64,000 nt of DNA from Staphylotrichum longicolle (lineage: Eukaryota; Ascomycota; Sordariomycetes; Sordariales; Chaetomiaceae), in NCBI GenBank assembly GCA_019096155.1, contig JAHCVI010000001.1:10478001-10542000 (forward strand). Direction: 5' to 3'. The notes under the pieces were generated by a model. That model worked only from the letters and a program-made list of their open reading frames with translations, searched no databases and was not told the origin of the DNA. Below are positions 56,587 through 64,000 of the stretch, piece after piece. Position numbers and translations under genes: made by a program. The number at the start of each line of letters is the position of its first letter. Position 1 is the first letter of the stretch.

Positions 56587-58548
56587 ATGTCCTTTCTCTC
56601 CCTCGGCAGGAGCTTTGGTAACCGGTTACCGACTGCCCTGCACCTCCGCCATTCCCTGCCCTGCCTTACCGGCGTCACAAAGCGAAGGATGGCGTCGACA
56701 CTACCAAAGCTCCCCGTTTTCGAGGCCATCGCGCGCCATGACCCAGAGTCGACCGTCGTCATCCACTCAAACAGTGGCCGCCGCTTCCGGTACGGCGAGC
56801 TGCTAGGTGACGTGTGCAAGGTACGGAACCGCTTGTACGAGACCGCCGGGAGGAACGATATCGACGGCGAGCGTATTGCCTTTCTCGTCGAGAACAGCTA
56901 CGACTATGTGGGTAAGCCGACTGCCTCTCTCCCGCGAGCTCCCCTCCCGTCTGGTTGCCCATACCCCCGCCGAGGCTGACCTGTTTGCGACCAAAGTGAC
57001 TCTCCTGGCTATTCTCGCGGCCAAGTCGATCGCAGTGCCCTGTCCCCGGCGTTCCCTGCGCCGGAACTGCAGTACATCCTGAACACAGCGAGGCCTTGAT
57101 GTTGCTGTCCTCGGCCAAGTTTTCCTCAAAAGCGCAGGATGTGCTAAAGACGGAACTAGATGTCGAGCCCGCCTACCTCCAATTGAACAAATTCCAGGGG
57201 TGGTGTCCATGAGAAGGTCACTGGAGAAGAACGGGCCCGGGTCGGCCGGGATGATGCTCTACACGTCCGGCACAACCAATCGGCCGGTAAGGCTCTCTTG
57301 TGTCCAGCTGATACCCCTTGCCACGGACTAATCAAGGTCTCAGAAAGGCGTCCTGCTCCCCAATCCGTCATGACAGCACAGGCCCGCTCGCTGCTGCAAG
57401 CATGGGAGTATTCAGTTCGGACCACCTCCTCCATACCCTCCCGCTCCACCACATCCACGCACCATCAACGCCATCTTCACGCTCTTCTCGGGGAGCACGA
57501 TCGAGTTCCTCTTTCCCTTCAACGCCGACGCGTCTGCGGCGTTTCGCCGCCCCCGCACCGCCGACCAGACCTACACTCGGAATCCGCAGACGACCACCAC
57601 AAGAAAAATCACCTTCTTCACCGCGTCCCCAATCTACTCCGCCTGCTCACCACCCACAAGAGCCTCCCGCCGGATATGCAGAGCGCCACCCGCACCGCCA
57701 TCTCGCCCTCGAACCTGCGCCTCGCCATCTCGGGCTCCGCCGCCCTGCCCACGCCCATCAAGCGCGCCTGGGCGGACCTGAGCGGCGGCAACGTCCTGCT
57801 CGAGCGCTTCGGCATGACCGAGGTGGGCATGGCCCTGAGCTGCGGCCTCGACGTGGCCGACCGCGTCGACGGGTCCGTCGGGTGGCCGCTCCCCGGCGTC
57901 GAGGCGCGCCTCGTGGACGTGGACACGCACCAGGTCATCGAGCGCGGCCAGGAGCGCGGGCCCGACGGCCGCGAGCGCGTCGGCGAGATCCAGCTGCGCG
58001 GCCCCACCATCTTCGCCGAGTACTGGCGCAACCCGGAGGCGACGGCCAAGGAGTTTGTCGGGTCCAAGGACGGGCGCGGGCAGTGGTTCAAGACGGGCGA
58101 TGTGGCGGTGCGGCGGGCCGTCGACGGCGCGGGCAAGAGCAGCGCGCCGAGCCAGCGGGACTGGACGAGGGGCGACATGTACTTCATCCTGGGCCGGCGC
58201 AGCGCCGACATCATCAAGAGCGGCGGCGAGAAGGTGTCGGCGCTCGAGGTGGAGCGGGAGATGCTCGCGCTGCCGCAGGTGGCCGAGGTCGCGGTGCTGG
58301 CGGTGCCGAGCGGCAAGTGGGGGCAAAAGGTGGGCGCCGTGGTGATCCTCGACAGGGAGCACGTGCCCGAGGGCAAGTGGTCGCCGCTGGAGATGCGGCG
58401 GGCGCTCAAGGGCACGCTGGCAAGCTACAAGATCCCGCAGGTGCTGAGGTTGGTGGATCATATCCCGCGCAACGCCATGGGCAAGATCAACAAGAAGATG
58501 TTGGTCAAGGAGATCTTCCAGGACGATTTCAGTGGCGACGAGCTGTAA
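56587..58548 (+). CDS. Malonyl-CoA synthetase-like (ACSF3 family), multiple frame breaks
   Basis: An acyl-CoA synthetase of the ANL superfamily, closest in feel to ACSF3/malonyl-CoA synthetase, which activates malonate in mitochondria. Exon 1 is 56587-56911, exon 2 starts at 56997, intron 2 is 57287-57343, and exon 3 runs to 58548. The first ATG gives a presequence-like MSFLSLGRSFGNRLPTALHL. A second ATG at 56,689 (MASTLPK) could give an extramitochondrial form. Motifs present are AGMMLYTSGTTNRP (P-loop), ERFGMTEVGMALSCG, WFKTGDVAV, GRRSADIIKSGGEKVSALE and the C-terminal catalytic-lysine region RNAMGKINKKML. Between about 57,038 and 57,640 the frame shifts about seven times, always as if one base were missing, mostly from runs of identical bases. 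After 57,640 the frame is clean to the stop. The protein is otherwise well conserved, so sequencing error is more likely than decay. Confidence 0.85.
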
Positions 58549-59146
58549 GATGTGAGCACAACGGGTGTCAACCTTTCCTTTTCTTTTTTGTTTCTTTCCC
58601 GTTTACTGGTTTGTCTTGGGCCCAGGATTAGAGGCAAGGCTCATTGTTAGATCACCACCGTTGGACACGTGTAAAAAGTGTAAAAGTACAGTAGCATCCC
58701 CTGAGGTAGAATTGCTAGATGGCGTTGGCTGATATGGTTTTCATGGGGACACTCAGTCGAGAAGAGGCAGAAGCAGTTGTTTTCGGAAACGGAAACGCCA
58801 TTGGCTCTAAGATGACTCGCAAATGTGCTCGGCTCATCGCAAGCAAATATGAGGCATCCTCGATACGCAGATAATGAACCACCCCATCCTTAACCATGCC
58901 CAACCACCAGAGAACCACTGCAGTCCCAAGACCAAAGTGCCTGAACCTCCCAACCGGAAAATGGACGCATGTTTTTCGTGAAACAATATCTCGTATCCAC
59001 CCAGTGACCATTCCTGTATTGTGTATCTGGGCATTGTCATAGGGAGCCCCCACGGCATACACGCGGATGCCGGGAGGTTGACCGGTCTCCCAACCTCGTC
59101 AAGGAATGGGCGCAAAGTATCGGGGCTCGTACGATTCCATCTAAGC
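58549..59146. other. Convergent intergenic region, no gene
   Basis: These are the 3' flanks of the ACSF3-like gene and eIF4E. A T-rich stretch follows the ACSF3 stop (about 58,576-58,600). No gene was seen. Confidence 0.6.
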
Positions 59147-60018
59147 CTAGACCACCATCTTCGCCTTCGCGCGCGTACTGCCGCTGTGAGCGCTGTCGGT
59201 GTGGCCCGAGAACTCGAGCATCTCGTTGGCCGGCAGCTGGAGGACGGTCTTGAACCGACGGCCGATAGACATCAGGATCTCCTTGCCCTTCTCGGGCGTC
59301 CGGCCCTTGCCACCGGCAATGTCGCCGTCGCCGCGGCCGGGGATGTGCCGGCCTGTGGTGCGGGTCCATACACCGATACGGTAGAAGGCCTTGCGGACGT
59401 TGACGACAACGCCCATCACCTCGCCGTCCTCCTCCTCCTCGAGCGTCTCGCCGATGGCGGCCAGCATTGTGTGCAGCCAGAGCTCGTCAATGTTGACCGA
59501 CCGCTTGTCCTTGAACTGGAACGACCACTTGCCGCCGTGCTTGTTCTGAGGGTCCTCCCACTCTGGCCGCACGCCCTCCTTGAAGAGGTGGTAATCCGAC
59601 TTGAGGGCAAGTTCCGAGACTGTAGCGATGTTGTTCTGGTTCTTGGGTTAGTCGGCAGATAGAGACGGCTTGGGAATGGAGGTTGAGCTGTCTTACGTAG
59701 ATACCCCAGAACTCCTCCACCGACTCAAAGGTAATGACTTCCTTCAGCAAGTCGTTCCAGTTGTCACCCTGCGGGGTTGGTTAGAACCAGGTATTCATGG
59801 CGGGGCAGTAGGACGTGGCATCGAACCTTTCCGCTAGCGGGCTTGGTGAACCAGAGTGTCCAGCGATTTGAGAGGGGGTGCTTGACGTTGAAGTTGTCCT
59901 TGTCGTGGAAGACGGTGATGGTCTTGCCATCCTCGGCGGTCTCGGTGGCGGCGCCATTCGGGTTGTTCCCGCCCTCAGGCGAGATCGGGATGGTGGTCAG
60001 ATCGACTTGTTCCGACAT
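59147..60018 (-). CDS. tif45: Translation initiation factor eIF4E (mRNA cap-binding)
   Basis: eIF4E binds the m7G cap and recruits eIF4G for cap-dependent translation. Exons are 60018-59827, 59768-59697 and 59635-59147, with two GT..AG introns of 58 and 61 bases and phase 0 throughout. The product is 250 residues. The core begins HPLSNRWTLWFTKPASGK. The two cap-stacking tryptophans are present at W68 (GDNWNDLLKEV, equivalent to human W56) and W114 in RPEWED (equivalent to human W102, with the following Glu). FWGIYNNIA and IGRRFKTVLQLP are also typical. The N-terminus of about 40 residues is variable and unstructured, as usual. The C-terminus ends SGSTRAKAKMVV. It is head to head with SSB1. 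Confidence 0.96.
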
Positions 60019-60703
60019 GGCGGGGACTTTCGATGCGCCGGGAGATGAGGTTGGTCTGGTGGAATGAGAGGCGGTTTAAAGAGGAGCCGGTATGGGTGGG
60101 ATGGTTGGGTCCACAGGGCGACGAGGATTGTGTTTTTGCAAGGCTCGAGGACTGAGGGTGCAGGGTAGAAAACGATGCGAACGGTCGGGTGCAACGTTTC
60201 GAGGATGGAAGGCTCGATTATGTGCTGGGCAACTGCAGCTGGCACTTCTGTGAATGGAAAGCACGACCTTGCTCCAGGCAGTGTCGTCTTGCTAGAACCG
60301 GGGTGGGATGCGGGTTGGAACGGGGTACGTGATGCGATCGCAAACTTTGGCCGGGTGGAAAACTGTATGTCGCACAATCCGCGGCAGCAACGCCCTCGCC
60401 AACACCCACCCCAGTTTAGCGCCGTTGCGAGCCAAGGGTCCTCCCGCCTTAAGATCACGTGCAGAGTCACGAGGCGGGGCTGATAAGAGGTTTTCCGAGC
60501 GTGCACCAAAACTGGATGGAGCAGGTTTGGTGGAGAGTGGGGAAGGAGGCGGTTCGGCGGAGGAGAAAAAAAAAGTTCACCGCATTTGAAAATTTCAAAA
60601 TTTAAAGACCGTCCAGCCTGCCCCACGCCGAATCGGTCTTTCCCTCTTCGCGCGCCAGATTCAGCTCAACATCAAGACTCCCTCAACAACACCACTCTTC
60701 AAA
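60019..60703. promoter_or_regulatory. Divergent promoter of eIF4E and SSB1
   Basis: These 685 bases lie between two translation genes. Close to the SSB1 side is an AT-rich block (about 60,565-60,605, including GAAAATTTCAAAATTTAAAG) in otherwise GC-rich DNA. It is plausibly the core promoter or transcription start area of SSB1. GAA and TTC blocks are present, but their three-base spacing does not fit a canonical heat-shock element. Confidence 0.55.
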
Positions 60704-62981
60704 ATGGCGGACGAAGTCTACGATGGTGCCATTGGCATCGATCTCGGTATGCTCCCCGCACCGTTCCTCGTTTCTCGCCTGGTGGTCGATACGGCCCCTC
60801 CGCCGGGTCGAAATTGGGCGCACTCGCTGACAGACGTCGTCGACATCCAGGCACTACCTACTCTTGCGTTGCCACGTACGAGGGTACCAATGTCGAGATC
60901 ATCGCCAACGAGCAGGGTAGCTTCACCACGCCCTCGTTCGTCTCCTTCACTGAGGACGAGCGCCTGATTGGTGAGGCGGCCAAGAACCAGGCCGCCATGA
61001 ACCCGGTGAACACCGTCTTCGATGTCAAGTATGGCTCTCTCTGTTGGTGCACGCCAGATGAACTGTCCGCTGACCGTCTTCGCTTCCAGGCGTCTGATCG
61101 GCCGCCGCTTCGATGACCCCACCGTCAAGAAGGACATGGAGTCGTGGCCCTTCAAGGTCGTTGATGACAACGGCAACCCCAAGGTCGAGGTCCAGTACCT
61201 CGGCAGCACCCACACTTTCTCCCCCCAGGAGATCTCCGCCATGGTTCTTACCAAGGTCAGTAGCAATCTTAGCAACTCGTCCGAATCCGCCCGAATACTA
61301 ACCACATGGGAAAACAGATGAAGGAGATTGCCGAGGTCAAGCTTGGCAAGAAGGTTGAGAAGGCCGTCATCACTGTCCCGGCCTACTTCAACGACAACCA
61401 GCGTCAGGCTACCAAGGATGCCGGTGCCATTTCTGGCCTCAACGTCCTCCGTATCATCAACGAGCCCACTGCTGCCGCCATTGCCTACGGTCTTGGCTCT
61501 GGCAAGTCCGCCAAGGAGCGCAACGTCCTCATCTACGATCTCGGTGGCGGTACTTTCGATGTCTCGCTCCTGAACATCCAGGGCGGTGTCTTCACCGTCA
61601 AGGCTACCGCTGGTGACACCCATCTTGGTGGCCAGGACTTCGATACCAACCTCCTCGACCACTGCAAGAAGGAATTCACGCGCAAGACTAAGAAAGGTGA
61701 CTATTTCCGATTTCCTTGACATATTCCCCATTGCTTTTTATTGATTCCTTTTTTCCTTTCTTTTCCCCCGCTTTTTGTCCTTTTTCTTTCTTTTTTTTTT
61801 TTTTTTTTTGACAGAAAACCTTTTTGGCTAACACACCGCTTCAGACCTTTCCGGCGATGCCCGTGCCCTCCGCAGGCTCCGGACTGCTTGCGAGCGTGCC
61901 AAGCGCACTCTGTCCAGCGGTGCTCAGACCACCATTGAGATCGACTCTCTCTTCGATGGCGAGGACTTCAACATGCAGATCACCCGTGCTCGTTTCGAGG
62001 ACCTGAACGCCAAGGCCTTCGCTGGCACTCTGGAGCCCGTTGCCCAGGTCCTCAAGGATGCCGCTATTGAGAAGAGCGCGGTCGATGAGATCGTCCTTGT
62101 TGGTGGCTCCACCCGTATTCCCCGCATCCAGAAGCTCCTCAGCGAGTTCTTCGACGGCAAGAAGCTCGAGAAGAGCATCAACCCCGATGAGGCCGTTGCC
62201 TATGGTGCCGCCGTCCAGGCCGGTATCCTCTCCGGCAAGGCCACCTCGGCCGACACCTCGGACCTCCTCCTTCTGGATGTCGTCCCTCTGTCCCTGGGTG
62301 TTGCCATGGAGGGCAACATCTTCGCCCCTGTCGTTGCCCGCGGCCAGACTGTCCCCACCATCAAGAAGAGGACTTTCACCACTGTTGCCGACAACCAGCA
62401 GACCGTCCAGTTCCCCGTCTACCAGGGTGAGCGTGTCAACTGCGAGGACAACACCTCTCTCGGTGAATTCACCCTTGCTCCCATCCCTCCCATGAAGGCT
62501 GGTGAGCCCGTCCTTGAGGTCGTCTTCGAGGTCGACGTCAACGGTATCCTCAAGGTCACCGCCACCGAGAAGACCTCCGGCCGCAGCGCCAACATTACCA
62601 TCTCCAACTCGGTTGGCAAGCTCTCGTCTGGCGAGATCGAGAACATGATCAACGGTTCGTATCCACGTTCACGAAGAATGACGTCAGGGACAATCCACTA
62701 ACTAGAAGACAGATGCCGAGAAGTTCAAGAGCAAGGACGAGGCCTTCAGCAAGCGCTTCGAGGCCAAGCAGCAGCTCGAGTCCTACATCTCCCGCGTTGA
62801 GGAGATCATCTCGGACCCGACTCTCTCCCTCAAGCTCAAGCGCGGCCAGAAGGACAAGATCGAGCAGTCGCTCAGCGAGGCCATGGGCCAGCTCGAGATC
62901 GAGGACTCTTCGGCCGAGGACCTCAAGAAGAAGGAGCTTGCTCTCAAGAGGCTGGTCACCAAGGCCATGTCTTCGCGCTAA
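60704..62981 (+). CDS. ssb1: SSB1-type ribosome-associated Hsp70
   Basis: A cytosolic Hsp70 that binds nascent chains at the ribosome together with the RAC co-chaperone. Exons are 60704-60746, 60851-61028, 61090-61255, 61318-61696, 61845-62654 and 62713-62981. All introns are GT..AG with matching phases. The product is 614 residues, the usual SSB length. The ATPase domain has GIDLGTTYSCV (across the first intron), IYDLGGGTFDVSLL and VLVGGSTRIP. The substrate domain has PLSLGVAMEGNIFAPVVARG and VNGILKVTATEKTSGR. It lacks the C-terminal EEVD of cytosolic SSA Hsp70 and ends LVTKAMSSR, as SSB proteins do. Intron 4 is unusual, with a 19-T run and a second acceptor. High expression is expected. Confidence 0.97.
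61697..61844 (+). other. SSB1 intron 4 with 19-T run and alternative acceptor
   Basis: This is a 148-base intron. A pyrimidine-dominated stretch ends in 19 consecutive T (61,791-61,809), immediately followed by GACAG (an AG at 61,813-61,814). The coding-consistent acceptor is 30 bases further, at 61,843-61,844, with a branch-like GGCTAACAC before it. Using the first acceptor adds codons for ENLFG and then a TAA. Confidence 0.75.
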
Positions 62982-63577
62982 ATGACTTGATGGTGGATGG
63001 ATGATTGGCCTTTTCCAGAGAGCCACGGGCGCATCGGACGGGATTATGAAGCCGCGGGCCGCAGCGATTCAGTGAACGGCAGACAGGCAGGGCCGCGGTA
63101 TGATGGGAGGCGTCTTACATCTTGATTCATGAAACGGGACACAAAAGTTAGAGGGATCTGGCTGTGGGCTGCGTTTCGCTGCAGGGCCGGCTCGGCACGG
63201 GTGGTATCTATAAAGATTGCTGACGATTGGGACTTTTCCTCTTGATTTTCATGACCCGAGCTCCATTTGGCGTACCTGCATGTAGACTAGGGGGTTAATC
63301 AAAACGGTTATGACACTCGGTCTCAAGGGCAGCCCAACATGGTGTCTCCCTGATGAATACATCCATAAGGCTAGGTAGAGTAGATGGGGAGAGTTTGTTG
63401 CCCCGTACCCGCAGTTCGATTGGCCCACAGTCCCCAGGACGCGCGGCGGACTCTTGAGTCTCCGGTTCCACTTTTTAACAGGCAACTCACTCTCATGGAT
63501 CTTCAGCCGGGTTCCATGGGCATCACAAGCAACACTCACCGTCGCCAGTTAAGTCTACTGTCATATGTCAACGAGAA
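62982..63577. other. SSB1 3' flank and upstream region of the last gene
   Basis: No gene was seen. An inverted CCAAT box (ATTGG) lies at about 63,419-63,423, roughly 155 bases before the next start codon. Confidence 0.55.
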
Positions 63578-64000
63578 ATGGCGCCCCAGTCCTTCGAGTA
63601 CTTTTTCGACCTGCCCCCAGAACTCCGTGAGCAGATCCTCTCCCACGTCTGCCTCTTCCCCTCTGGTGTCCTGGTCGGCGGTGGCGTAGACGGCAGGAGC
63701 GTGGCCCTCTCCCCCGGGTCGTCTGCTGCCGCCTCTACAGGGCTGTTGGGGAGGGGACGGGATGAAGAGGAGGAGGAGGATGCAGAAGAAGCGGAAGAGT
63801 CGGCCGACCCGCCCGTCAACCTCTTCCTCGCGTCTCCCGTGCTCTACCGCGAGGCGGGCGACGTCTACTATGGCCGGAACGTGTTTCATTTCGACTTTGC
63901 GTCGGCATCGTCGGGCCGGAGGCAGCAGACGCGGGTGTTTGAGCGGGTGGGTGCTGCGGCGGCGGCAGCTTCGTCTACGTCTACCTCTACAGGGAGGGGG
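63578..64000 (+). CDS. F-box/2EXR-like protein, partial (cut by window end)
   Basis: The first 141 codons of a gene that runs off the window. The start MAPQSFEYFFDLPPELREQI is a short F-box-like helix motif (DLPPELREQILSHV) of the kind common in fungal 2EXR and F-box-like proteins. After about 60 residues of Gly/Ser-rich sequence there is an acidic run (DEEEEEDAEEAEESAD). LFLASPVLYREAGDVYYGRNVFHF follows, the usual 'Y..N.F.F' continuation of the family. A putative ubiquitin-ligase adaptor or unknown function; the C-terminal part needed to decide is missing. An Ala/Ser/Thr repeat starts at the very end. Confidence 0.7.
   Translation, partial: MAPQSFEYFFDLPPELREQILSHVCLFPSGVLVGGGVDGRSVALSPGSSAAASTGLLGRGRDEEEEEDAEEAEESADPPVNLFLASPVLYREAGDVYYGRNVFHFDFASASSGRRQQTRVFERVGAAAAAASSTSTSTGRG

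Noticed and set aside
57618..58461. Two long minus-strand frames opposite ACSF3
   Set aside because: They are antisense shadows of the clean part of the acyl-CoA synthetase frame.
60580..60605. Possible heat-shock element before SSB1 (GAAAATTTC)
   Set aside because: The GAA and TTC blocks are separated by three bases instead of two, and no third unit is in register.
1..64000. CRISPR arrays, insertion sequences, LTR retrotransposons, 5S rRNA
   Set aside because: No regularly spaced repeats, no transposase, reverse transcriptase or integrase motifs, no long direct terminal repeats and no recognisable 5S sequence were seen on reading both strands.

Overview
The window is a GC-rich stretch of nuclear DNA from a filamentous ascomycete fungus. 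Short GT..AG introns of about 45-150 bases, single-copy housekeeping genes with fungal architecture, a LaeA-type methyltransferase and large gene-free upstream regions fit the Sordariomycetes. A Sordariales or Chaetomiaceae-like species is the best guess, from family resemblance only. There is no sign of bacterial, viral or plasmid organisation.

Layout. 3.1-4.5 kb: a seven-exon LaeA/LAE1-like methyltransferase (minus strand) with about 5.4 kb of gene-free DNA upstream. 9.8-14.9 kb: divergent nicotinate phosphoribosyltransferase (minus) and UTP4-like ribosome-biogenesis WD40 protein (plus). 19.3-20.8 kb: a PNG1-type peptide N-glycanase. 20.8-35.1 kb: 14 kb with no supportable gene. It includes a compositionally distinct, AT-richer island (about 22.2-24.7 kb) and ends in a long leader with upstream ORFs ahead of a G1-cyclin gene (35.1-36.4 kb). 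37.5-44.0 kb: a protein with a retropepsin-like DSGAT motif (minus), an uncharacterised 629-residue protein followed by a perfect 14-bp hairpin, and a Thr-rich secreted protein. 44.6-52.1 kb: an intronless 2,476-codon FAB1 phosphatidylinositol-3-phosphate 5-kinase. 53.0-55.2 kb: an uncharacterised low-complexity protein. 55.5-58.5 kb: divergent BolA-like and malonyl-CoA-synthetase-like (ACSF3) genes, both with apparent mitochondrial presequences. 59.1-63.0 kb: divergent eIF4E and SSB1 (ribosome-associated Hsp70) genes. 63.6-64.0 kb: the start of an F-box/2EXR-like protein cut by the window edge.

The genes are ordinary core functions: NAD salvage, rRNA processing, translation initiation, co-translational folding, glycoprotein turnover, endolysosomal lipid signalling, cell-cycle entry and mitochondrial Fe-S/malonate metabolism. 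They do not form a metabolic cluster. Several neighbours share divergent promoters, notably eIF4E/SSB1 and BolA/ACSF3, and these pairs may be co-expressed.

I found no convincing new multi-gene system. The most interesting signals are post-transcriptional or data-quality in nature: an upstream-ORF array and candidate leader intron before the G1 cyclin; a poison splice acceptor after a 19-T run in SSB1; the perfect 3' hairpin at 42,346-42,378; overlapping palindromes in the BolA/ACSF3 promoter; a retropepsin-like motif in a non-transposon protein; and a cluster of about seven one-base losses, mostly in homopolymers, that break the ACSF3-like gene. That last pattern looks more like sequencing error than gene death. 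Similar single-base breaks occur in UTP4, in the cyclin C-terminus and possibly in the secreted protein.
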